Part shown: in pieces, positions 57,792-64,000 of the stretch | Layout of the letters: each line of letters opens with the position of its first letter | Position numbering within the stretch: the first letter of the stretch is position 1 | Source of the DNA: CAYQQQ01 sp964420125 | GTDB taxonomy: Bacteria > Actinomycetota > Acidimicrobiia > Acidimicrobiales > Microtrichaceae | Assembly: GCA_964420125.1 (NCBI GenBank) | Contig: CAYQQQ010000004.1 | Coordinates: 62,001 to 126,000 of the forward strand | DNA: 64,000 nt | Reading direction: 5' to 3' | Program-made: the position numbers and the translations under genes | Notes under the pieces: model-generated | Told to the model about the DNA's origin: nothing | The model's database searches: none | What the model saw: the letters and a program-made list of their open reading frames with translations, nothing else

Positions 57792-59534
57792 CTAGCGCAC
57801 GGCAGGACGACAACGATGTCGTCGTCGGGGGCCCCAACAACGCCCCGACGTGTCCCGCCGATCGGTCAGGGTATCGACTTTTCCCCTGGAGCGCCGAACG
57901 TGAACCATGTCACGTCCACGATCGCCCTCAGGAAGCGGCGGCGGTCTCGACGCCGCTTCGGAGCCCGCGGCACGCGGCGCTGGACGGTCGATGGCCCACA
58001 GCACGGCGCCGCACACCCCCACCAGGAGACAGGACAGGGCCATCGCCTGACCGAGGCCGGCGGCACCCGGACGCGACAGGAGCCGCTCGATGGCGACCGG
58101 CATCGTGGGCGCCGCGGTGCGGGCGACGAACACGGTGGCGCCGAACTCGCCCATGGCGGCCACGAACGCCAGTCCCACCCCGGCCACGACTGCCGGACGC
58201 ACCATCGGCAGCTCGACGCGCCACCAGCGCCGCCACGGGCCGGCACCGCTCAGACGAGCGGCATCACGCACCGACGGCGGCACACCGGCCAGGGCGGGAG
58301 CCACGGTGCGGACCAGCAAGGGCAGCGCCACCATCGTCTGGGCGATCACGATCAGCGCCGCCGACCGACGGAGGTCGACCGGCGGCCGGCCGGCCACGAG
58401 GAGGAGTCCGAGCCCCACGCTGGTCGCCGACACCGCCAGCGGGAGCAGGAGGGTGCGCGAGGCGATGCCATGGGGTCGACGGGCCACCGCGGCGGCCGCG
58501 GGCAACCCGAGGACCACCGCCAGGGCGCAGGCCATCCCGGCCGCCCTCAACGACGCCCACACCGTGGAGAGCGGGTCGACCGCCAACCCGGTGCCGGCCG
58601 CCGCCGAACCCAGGTTCCGCCAGTGGGCCAGACCATGGCCCCCTGGCACGGCCAGGGACCGCTCGAACAGCGCGGCGATCGGCACGACTGCCAGCAGGAC
58701 CACCAGGACCACGGCGCCACCCACCGCCAGGCGGTCCCAGCGGTTGCCGCAGCGCCGCCTCGGCCGCCCTCCTCCGCTCCGGCCTGCCAGTGCGATGTTC
58801 CCCGGGGTGCTCACCAACAGCACGCACAGCACCATCACCGCCTGCAGGCCGGCGAGGACCGCTGCGCCGGAGAGGTCGAACTGCCGGGTCGCCCGCATCC
58901 AGAGCTCCACCTCCAGGGTGGTGACCGGGCCGCCGCCGAGCACCACGACGACCCCGAAGCTGGTCAGGCAGAAGAGGAACACGATGGTCGCCGCCGTGCG
59001 CACCGACGGACCCACCAAGGGCCACACCACTCTCCGCGCTGCCCCGGAGCGCGTTGCCCCCGACGACCTCGCCGCCTCCACCAGGGAGGCCGGCACCGCC
59101 CGAACTGCCGGTTCGACGACACGGATGGCCACCGCCAGGTTGAAGCACATGTGCGCGGCGAGCACCGCCCACCAGGTGCCCCGGAGGTCGACGAGGCCCC
59201 GCGGTCCCAGCAGCGACGCGAACGCGGCACCCACCACCACCGACGGCAGCACGAAGGGGACCATGGCCACCGTTCGCAGCGCAGCTGCGCCGGGGAAGCG
59301 GATGCGGGCGAGGACCCAGGCCACCGGGAGACCCACGGCGAGGGTGAGCAGGGTGGACGACGCCGCCTGGGCGAAGGTCACCACCACCAGCCGCCAGGTG
59401 CGGGCGGAGCCGAGCATCCGCCCCAGCGCCTCCGTGCTCCAGCCGCCGTCCACCCGCACAGCTCGCAGCAGGACCGCCACCAGCGGCACCACCACCGCCA
59501 CGCCGACCACCGCCACGGCCAGCGCCGGGATCAC
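57792..59534 (-). CDS. thiP: thiamine/TPP ABC transporter permease (ThiP-like)
   Basis: A fused two-domain permease of about 580 residues with about twelve membrane segments. Each half carries an EAA coupling loop (EAARSSGATRSGAARR and DAARLSGAGPWRRWWR). ThiP imports thiamine or its phosphates with ThiB and an ATPase. The GTG at 59534 overlaps the thiB stop (GTGA). The C-terminal roughly 55 residues, after the last membrane segment, are Arg/Gly/Pro-rich and unlike the family, as if read through into formerly noncoding sequence. No thiQ ATPase gene follows; the next gene is the M23 peptidase. Confidence 0.85.
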   Translation of the reverse strand: MIPALAVAVVGVAVVVPLVAVLLRAVRVDGGWSTEALGRMLGSARTWRLVVVTFAQAASSTLLTLAVGLPVAWVLARIRFPGAAALRTVAMVPFVLPSVVVGAAFASLLGPRGLVDLRGTWWAVLAAHMCFNLAVAIRVVEPAVRAVPASLVEAARSSGATRSGAARRVVWPLVGPSVRTAATIVFLFCLTSFGVVVVLGGGPVTTLEVELWMRATRQFDLSGAAVLAGLQAVMVLCVLLVSTPGNIALAGRSGGGRPRRRCGNRWDRLAVGGAVVLVVLLAVVPIAALFERSLAVPGGHGLAHWRNLGSAAAGTGLAVDPLSTVWASLRAAGMACALAVVLGLPAAAAVARRPHGIASRTLLLPLAVSATSVGLGLLLVAGRPPVDLRRSAALIVIAQTMVALPLLVRTVAPALAGVPPSVRDAARLSGAGPWRRWWRVELPMVRPAVVAGVGLAFVAAMGEFGATVFVARTAAPTMPVAIERLLSRPGAAGLGQAMALSCLLVGVCGAVLWAIDRPAPRAAGSEAASRPPPLPEGDRGRDMVHVRRSRGKVDTLTDRRDTSGRCWGPRRRHRCRPAVR

Positions 59535-60652
59535 TCCATGACGGCGCGCCACTGCTCGATCCACCGGTCGCGGTTGGCCCCGACCTCCTCGGCATCGACC
59601 TGCAACGGGGCTGCCGGTCGGGGCGCCCACTGGGTGAACTCCTCCGGCAGCGGCACATCGGTGACCGGGTAGACGAAGTTGGTCAGCGGCAGGGCCGACT
59701 GCCACTCGTCGCTCAGCATGAACTCGACCAGCTCGGCCGCCGCCTCCGGGTGCGGCGCGCCGTCGAGCACACCGGCGTACTCCACCTGCGAGACACAGGT
59801 GGAGTCGAGCACCGCAGAGGCCGGCTCGCTGCGGGCACCCTCGCTGAAGACCACCTCGGCCGGAGGCGAGCTGGCGTAGGACACCACCAGCGGGCGTTCC
59901 CCACCGCTCACCGTGTAGTCGTTGTAGTAGGCGTCGTCCCAGCTCGGAGCCACCCGAACCCCGTTGTCGCGCAGCTGCTCCCAGTACTGCGGCCAGCCAT
60001 CGGTGCCGAAGGTCGCCACCGTCCCCAGGAGGAACGCCAGACCCGGGGAGGACCCGACCGGGCTCTCGACCACCAACAGGTCTCGGTAGCGGGGGTCGAT
60101 CAGGTCCTCGAAGCTCGCGGGCGGCTCGATCCCGCGTTCCGCGAACCACCCCGAGTCCGAGTTCACGCACACCTCACCCGTGTCGATCGGCACCAGGACG
60201 TCGCCCAGATCACCGGGGAGCCGGGTCCCCGGTGCGACACGGTCCAGCCCCGACGGCGACACCGGCGAGAGCAACGGCTCGGCCAGCACCTCGGTGGCCA
60301 TCGTGTTGTCGACGCCGAACAGCACGTCGCCCTGCGGCGCGCCCGCGCCGAGCAGCGCGCCGGCCAACATGGCGCCGGTGTCGCCGGAGGCCACCACCTC
60401 GATCCTGCGACCGAAGCGCTCCTCGAACGCCGCGGCAGCCTGCTCCGGCAGGGCGAAGGCGTCGTAGGTGACCAGCACCACCTCCTCTGCACCCTCGGAA
60501 CCGCCCTCGTCGGTCGTTCCTGCACCTCCGTCGGAGCCTCCGTCGCCGGCGCAGGCTGCACCTGCCACCACGGCGATCGCCACGCAGGGCCCCACGGCCC
60601 ACCTCCACCGGCGTCGTGCCCCGGCCCTCTGCTCGCTCACCTGCATCGTCAT
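59531..60652 (-). CDS. thiB: thiamine/TPP-binding lipoprotein ThiB
   Basis: A 373-residue periplasmic-type binding protein. A basic head and hydrophobic segment end in VAGAACAGDG with Cys34 as the likely lipid anchor, followed by an acidic Gly/Ser linker, then the ThiB fold: LVTYDAFALPEQ, GDTGAMLAGALLGAGAPQGDVLFGVDN (about 93-119), and the aromatic YYNDYTVSGGERPLVVSYASSPP region. The ATG overlaps the thiN stop (ATGA). It captures thiamine or TPP for the permease. It is under the TPP riboswitch upstream of thiN. Confidence 0.88.
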   Translation of the reverse strand: MTMQVSEQRAGARRRWRWAVGPCVAIAVVAGAACAGDGGSDGGAGTTDEGGSEGAEEVVLVTYDAFALPEQAAAAFEERFGRRIEVVASGDTGAMLAGALLGAGAPQGDVLFGVDNTMATEVLAEPLLSPVSPSGLDRVAPGTRLPGDLGDVLVPIDTGEVCVNSDSGWFAERGIEPPASFEDLIDPRYRDLLVVESPVGSSPGLAFLLGTVATFGTDGWPQYWEQLRDNGVRVAPSWDDAYYNDYTVSGGERPLVVSYASSPPAEVVFSEGARSEPASAVLDSTCVSQVEYAGVLDGAPHPEAAAELVEFMLSDEWQSALPLTNFVYPVTDVPLPEEFTQWAPRPAAPLQVDAEEVGANRDRWIEQWRAVME

Positions 60653-61332
60653 CTGGCTCCTTCGTGTTGGGGTGGGAGCACGATCGTCAGCACACCGTGC
60701 CCGACGGACACCTCGCCACTCCTCCCGAGCAGCTCGTTCGACACGCCCAACGACGAACCGCTGTGCAACGAGGCGCCGTCGAGGGCCCAGCGGAGCCCAC
60801 GGGTGCGCACACCGCCCACCGGGCCGTGCAAGGCCAGCAGCGTCACGACCGACCCCGGCGACCCCGTCACGACACGTCGGTCGTGCACCGGCAGCACCAG
60901 GGTGTCGCCCAGCACCGCCTCGATCTCCAGTCCGGCGTAGCGGGGTGAGCCGACGACGCCCACCCACCCCAGGAGGTGGTCCAGACGGCCGGCACCGCTG
61001 CCCACCACCACCACACGTGGACGGTCGGTCGCCGCCTCGGCCGCTGTCACACGCTCGAGCACGAGGTCGAGCGCGAGCTCGAGGTCGGTGGCGTCCTTGT
61101 CGACAGGGTGGCGGAGCTCGCTCGCGCCGGCGCGTCGGGCCCTCGCGAGCGCATCGGCCGCGACCGAGTCCATGTCACCGATCACCACATCGACCGAGAG
61201 GCCGACTGCCTGGGCCACGTGCAAACCCGAATCGGCGGCCACCACCAGCCCGATGTCGTCGCAGCCCTCGAGCGCACGAGCGGGGTGGCCCGTCTCGAAC
61301 GGCCCTCCGCTGAACACCACCGTGGTGGTCAT
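60649..61332 (-). CDS. thiN: thiamine pyrophosphokinase (ThiN-type)
   Basis: A 227-residue kinase that converts thiamine to thiamine pyrophosphate using ATP. Motifs: VVAADSGLHVAQAVG, VIGDMDSV, DKDATDLELALD (metal/ATP loop) and GSGAGRLDHLLG. It begins directly after the TPP riboswitch; its GGAGG ribosome site is embedded in the 3' strand of that riboswitch, seven bases before the ATG. It leads the thiN-thiB-thiP operon, a salvage route for imported thiamine. Confidence 0.9.
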   Translation of the reverse strand: MTTTVVFSGGPFETGHPARALEGCDDIGLVVAADSGLHVAQAVGLSVDVVIGDMDSVAADALARARRAGASELRHPVDKDATDLELALDLVLERVTAAEAATDRPRVVVVGSGAGRLDHLLGWVGVVGSPRYAGLEIEAVLGDTLVLPVHDRRVVTGSPGSVVTLLALHGPVGGVRTRGLRWALDGASLHSGSSLGVSNELLGRSGEVSVGHGVLTIVLPPQHEGAR

Positions 61333-61337
61333 CCGAT

Positions 61338-61440
61338 TCCTCCGCTGGCATTACCCAGATCAGGTCGGCGGGTCGGCAGCCCCGAGAACGAGTTCCCGCT
61401 GCCCTCTCAGCCCGGTGGTCCGAGCTCCCCGTCAGGTTGT
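61338..61440 (-). promoter_or_regulatory. TPP riboswitch (THI element)
   Basis: On the minus strand the element shows all conserved TPP-sensor blocks in order: ACGGGGAGC near 61424-61432, CTGAGAG near 61404-61410, ACCTGATCTGGGTAATGCC within 61349-61366, and GCGGAGG at 61340-61346. The GGAGG of the last block is also the thiN ribosome site, so ligand binding should hide it and block translation. A variable stem between 61371 and 61400 is GC-rich. It controls thiN-thiB-thiP. Confidence 0.95.
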
Positions 61441-61447
61441 CGGTTCG

Positions 61448-61453
61448 AGGCTA
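61448..61453 (-). promoter_or_regulatory. -10 box of the TPP riboswitch transcript
   Basis: Minus-strand TAGCCT. The expected start, about seven bases downstream near 61441, is exactly where the riboswitch begins, so the two predictions support each other. No -35 consensus. Confidence 0.55.
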
Positions 61454-61517
61454 CCCCACCCGGGCACGGGTCGCGACCACCGCGACCGCCCGGCCGCAGC
61501 GCATCACGGCGGGCGGT

Positions 61518-63434
61518 TCAGATGGAGATCTGGGAACCCACCTCGACCACCTGGTCGGACGGCAGGTCGAAGAACCTCGACGCCGATGCCGCGGAGCGGA
61601 GCAGCAGCGCGAACAGCCGCTCCCGCCACCTCGACATGGTCGGCTGCGGGGTGGAGATGACCGTCTCCCGTCCCAGGAAGAAGGTGACCTCCTTGGCGGA
61701 GATGCGACGCTCGCCCACCAGGAGGCCGTCCAGCGAGCGGGGGACGTTGGCCTCCTCCATGTAGCCGTGGCGAATCGAGACCTGGAAGCAGCCGTTCCCC
61801 AACGGCTCGACCTCGACGCGTCGGCCCTCCAGATAGGCCTCCGGATCGACCTCGACCGAGACCAGCAGCACCATCTCGTGAAGGGCACGGTTGTGGCGGG
61901 TGTTGGTGCGCAGCGCCGGCGGCGCGTAGCCCGCTCGGCGGTACATGAAGGCCGCCACCCCGGGCACCCTGACGACGTCGTCGGGGAGGCAGGCGATGAA
62001 CTCGCCGACCGGGCGGAGCTCGGCATCCAGCCGCTCGGCGACCGCGGCGCGCCCGGTGCGCCACGTGGTCATGAGCAACATGATGCCCGCACCGACCACC
62101 AACGGGAACCAACCGCCAGAGGGGATCTTGAACACGTTGGCGGAGAAGAACCCCAGATCCATGATGGCGAAGGGCACGCACACCGCCAGGGACCTGGCGG
62201 TGGACCATCCCCAACGGGTCCGGGTGAGCGAGTAGAACAGCACCGTGGTGATCCCCATGGTGGCGGTGACCGCGATGCCGTAGGCCGCCGCCAGGGCGGT
62301 CGAGCTGCCGAAGGCCAGCACGAGGCTGATGCAGCCGACGGCGATCATCCAGTTCACCGCCGGCAGGTACACCTGGCCCACTTGGGAGGCCGAGGTGTGA
62401 CGGACGGTGAGACGGGGCAGGTAGTCGAGGTGCATCGCCTGCACCGTGAGGGAGAAGGCGCCGGAGATCAACGCCTGCGAGGCGATGACGGTGGCACAGG
62501 TCGCGAGCACCACCAGGGGCCAGCGGATCCAGTCAGGGCCCATGTTGAACACCGGGTTCTCGATCGCCTCGGGCTCCGTCAGCAGCAGGGCACCCTGCCC
62601 GAAGTAGTTGATGACCAGGGCGGGGAAGGCGACCGTGAACCAGCCCCACCGGATCGGCGAGCGCCCGAAGTGGCCCATGTCGGCGTACAGCGCCTCGCCG
62701 CCGGTCACCACGAGGAACACGGATCCGAGCGACAGGAACCCGTCGAAGCCGTTGGTGAGGAGGTAGTCCACGGCATGGGTGGGGTTGAGCGCCTCCAGGA
62801 CGTCGAGGTTGCCGGAGATCCGCAGCAGGCCCAGCACCGCAAGGGTGCTGAACCACACCAGCATCACCGGGCCGAACAGGGCCCCGACCGCGCCCGTGCC
62901 TCGGCGTTGCATGGCGAACAACCCCAGCAGGATGCCGATGGCGAGCGGGATCACCCAGTCGCTCAGCGCAGGAGCGGTGACCTTCAGGCCCTCGACGGCG
63001 GAGAGGACCGAGATGGCCGGTGTGATCACGCCGTCGCCGTAGAGCAGCGCCATGCCGAACAGGCCGATCATCAGCAGCATCCAGAGCCGTCCACGGGCAC
63101 GGTCCTTGCCCACGACCAGCTCGGTCAACGCCAGGATGCCGCCCTCGCCGTGGTTGTCGGCGCGCAGGATGAACACCAGGTACTTGATGGACACCACCAG
63201 CACGAGGGACCAGAAGATCAGCGAACAGGCACCGATCACGTTCGACGGGCTGACCTCGATGCCGTGGCCCTCGAAGGTCTCACGGAAGGCGTACAGCGGA
63301 CTGGTGCCGATGTCGCCGTAGACCACCCCGAGTGCCCCGACGGTGAGCAGCAGCAGCCCTGATCGCTGACCGCCGTGCAGAGAGCCCTCTCGTGCGAGCG
63401 AGCCCGCATCGTCGTCGACGGCGGGTTCAGTCAC
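61518..63434 (-). CDS. kup: low-affinity potassium transporter Kup
   Basis: A 638-residue potassium uptake protein of the KUP/HAK family with about twelve membrane segments in the first about 460 residues and a soluble C-terminal domain. Hallmarks: GALGVVYGDIGTSPLYAFRE (first segment), LRADNHGEGGILALTEL, and GGEALYADMGHFG. It likely works as a K+/H+ symporter. The GTG start overlaps the preceding acyl-CoA dehydrogenase stop by eight bases. No ydaO or kdp-type leader is visible, and the overlap leaves no room for one. Confidence 0.94.
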   Translation of the reverse strand: MTEPAVDDDAGSLAREGSLHGGQRSGLLLLTVGALGVVYGDIGTSPLYAFRETFEGHGIEVSPSNVIGACSLIFWSLVLVVSIKYLVFILRADNHGEGGILALTELVVGKDRARGRLWMLLMIGLFGMALLYGDGVITPAISVLSAVEGLKVTAPALSDWVIPLAIGILLGLFAMQRRGTGAVGALFGPVMLVWFSTLAVLGLLRISGNLDVLEALNPTHAVDYLLTNGFDGFLSLGSVFLVVTGGEALYADMGHFGRSPIRWGWFTVAFPALVINYFGQGALLLTEPEAIENPVFNMGPDWIRWPLVVLATCATVIASQALISGAFSLTVQAMHLDYLPRLTVRHTSASQVGQVYLPAVNWMIAVGCISLVLAFGSSTALAAAYGIAVTATMGITTVLFYSLTRTRWGWSTARSLAVCVPFAIMDLGFFSANVFKIPSGGWFPLVVGAGIMLLMTTWRTGRAAVAERLDAELRPVGEFIACLPDDVVRVPGVAAFMYRRAGYAPPALRTNTRHNRALHEMVLLVSVEVDPEAYLEGRRVEVEPLGNGCFQVSIRHGYMEEANVPRSLDGLLVGERRISAKEVTFFLGRETVISTPQPTMSRWRERLFALLLRSAASASRFFDLPSDQVVEVGSQISI

Positions 63435-64000
63435 CCGTGATGCCGTTCATCCTGGCAAGCGTGCGCAGCATCACCTCGTCCGCGCCGCCCCCGATCGACC
63501 ACAGCCGGGTGTCCCGGTAGAAGCGCGCCGGCCAGTTCTCCTCCACGTACCCCATCCCGCCGTGGTACTGCACCGCGACGTCAGCCATCCGGCGGGCGAG
63601 GCGGGCCGCCTTGAGCTTGGCGACCGTCGCGTGTCGGGTGATGTCCTCTCCCCGGTCGGCTGCGGCGACCGCCGCCCAGTTGTGATGGCGGTTGAGGTCG
63701 AGCTCGGCGGCGATGTCGGCCAGCTCGTACTGCAGGGACTGGTTCGCCAGAAGGGGCGCGCCGAACGCCTGTCGCTCGCGCAGGTAGGCGACCGTGCGCT
63801 CGAGGGCCTGCTCCACCGCGCCGATCATCTGGTAGGCGGCGATCATCCTCTCGTCCTGGAACTGCGTCATCTGCTGCTGGAAGCCACGGCCGATCTCGCC
63901 GATCGTGTTGGCGACGGGTACGCGGGCGTCCTCGAAGCTGAGCTCGGCGGTGTCGGAGCTGCGCATGCCGAGCTTGTCGAGCCTCCGGCTCACCGAGAAG
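63427..64000 (-). CDS. acyl-CoA dehydrogenase, C-terminal part (cut by window edge)
   Basis: About 190 C-terminal residues of an acyl-CoA dehydrogenase; the 5' part lies beyond position 64000 and the frame is open at the edge. Visible: SVSRRLDKLGMRSSDTAEL (FAD-region end), a helical acyl-CoA domain, RQAFGAPLLANQSLQ, and the end block WSIGGGADEVMLRTLARM where family members carry the catalytic-base or CoA contacts. It resembles medium/short-chain enzymes. It is coupled to kup by an eight-base overlap, an unusual pairing of functions. Full length and start cannot be given. Confidence 0.9.
   Translation of the reverse strand, partial: FSVSRRLDKLGMRSSDTAELSFEDARVPVANTIGEIGRGFQQQMTQFQDERMIAAYQMIGAVEQALERTVAYLRERQAFGAPLLANQSLQYELADIAAELDLNRHHNWAAVAAADRGEDITRHATVAKLKAARLARRMADVAVQYHGGMGYVEENWPARFYRDTRLWSIGGGADEVMLRTLARMNGITGD

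Noticed and set aside
59535..60170. Upstream extension of the thiP frame
   Set aside because: It covers thiB in another frame, and the GTG at 59534 overlaps the thiB stop as GTGA.
1..64000. tRNA, rRNA, IS elements, prophage or integrated element
   Set aside because: Intergenic gaps are too short and show no cloverleaf, transposase, integrase or att-like repeats; codon style is uniform throughout.

Overview
The window is chromosomal DNA from a very GC-rich actinobacterium. Three observations support this. It carries mycothiol-type (mshC-like) and F420-type (npdG-like) redox genes. It carries a phosphatidylinositol mannoside block (pgsA, patA, pimA). It also keeps, over about 35 kb, the gene order thrS, HIT, pgsA, patA, pimA, then pdxS/pdxT/yebC, ruvCAB, yajC/secD/secF, rel, hisS, aspS and rarA, as I recall it from Mycobacterium tuberculosis (roughly Rv2614c down to Rv2559c). 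Many TANNNT boxes sit 6-9 bases ahead of start codons, which points to leaderless transcription. A deep-branching group such as Acidimicrobiia (Iamia/Ilumatobacter type) is my guess, not a proof. I see no phage, IS, CRISPR array, rRNA or tRNA. No gene-free gap exceeds about 190 bases.

Layout. 1-4.4 kb: a small HExxH metallohydrolase (+), then on the minus strand a flavoprotein/ferredoxin pair, a small membrane protein and rarA. 4.4-7.6 kb: hisS-aspS. 7.6-12.7 kb: a divergent acyltransferase-like protein and a giant lipoprotein with seven PKD repeats and a glycine-rich tail, each followed by a strong hairpin. 12.8-24.4 kb (all minus): ruvC-ruvA-ruvB, an acyl-CoA dehydrogenase, queA-tgt, yajC-secD-secF and rel. 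24.4-26.6 kb: a two-gene ABC transporter on the plus strand. 26.6-31.4 kb (minus): pdxS-pdxT-yebC-peroxiredoxin, and a degenerate M48-like protein with a DUF3048 protein. 31.4-37.4 kb (minus): thrS, HIT hydrolase, a membrane protein, pgsA, patA and pimA.

37.5-43.1 kb (minus): a DUF222-HNH nuclease, plsC, a cyclopropane-fatty-acid-synthase-like methyltransferase, mshC and npdG. 43.2-48.4 kb: one plus-strand orphan, then a minus-strand operon of two CNNM/CorC-type membrane proteins, a kinase-like protein fused to a DUF6285-like domain, and a PIG-L deacetylase. 48.5-53.7 kb (plus): MarR regulator, a heterodimeric ABC exporter with one degenerate ATP site, and a lone ABC ATPase. 53.7-57.8 kb (minus): SRPBCC protein, glgX and an M23 peptidase. 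57.8-61.5 kb (minus): a TPP riboswitch driving thiN-thiB-thiP, with no thiQ beside it. 61.5-64 kb (minus): an acyl-CoA dehydrogenase cut by the window edge, then kup.

Genes are packed tightly. Many neighbours share GTGA, ATGA or TGATG stop/start overlaps, and these fix several start codons better than homology does. The main themes are envelope lipid synthesis, aminoacyl-tRNA and tRNA modification, recombination/repair, protein export and cofactor supply (PLP, thiamine, mycothiol, F420). The oddest items are the catalytically blank M48-like protein, the asymmetric ABC exporter, the thiamine transporter without an adjacent ATPase, and the PKD/glycine-rich lipoprotein.
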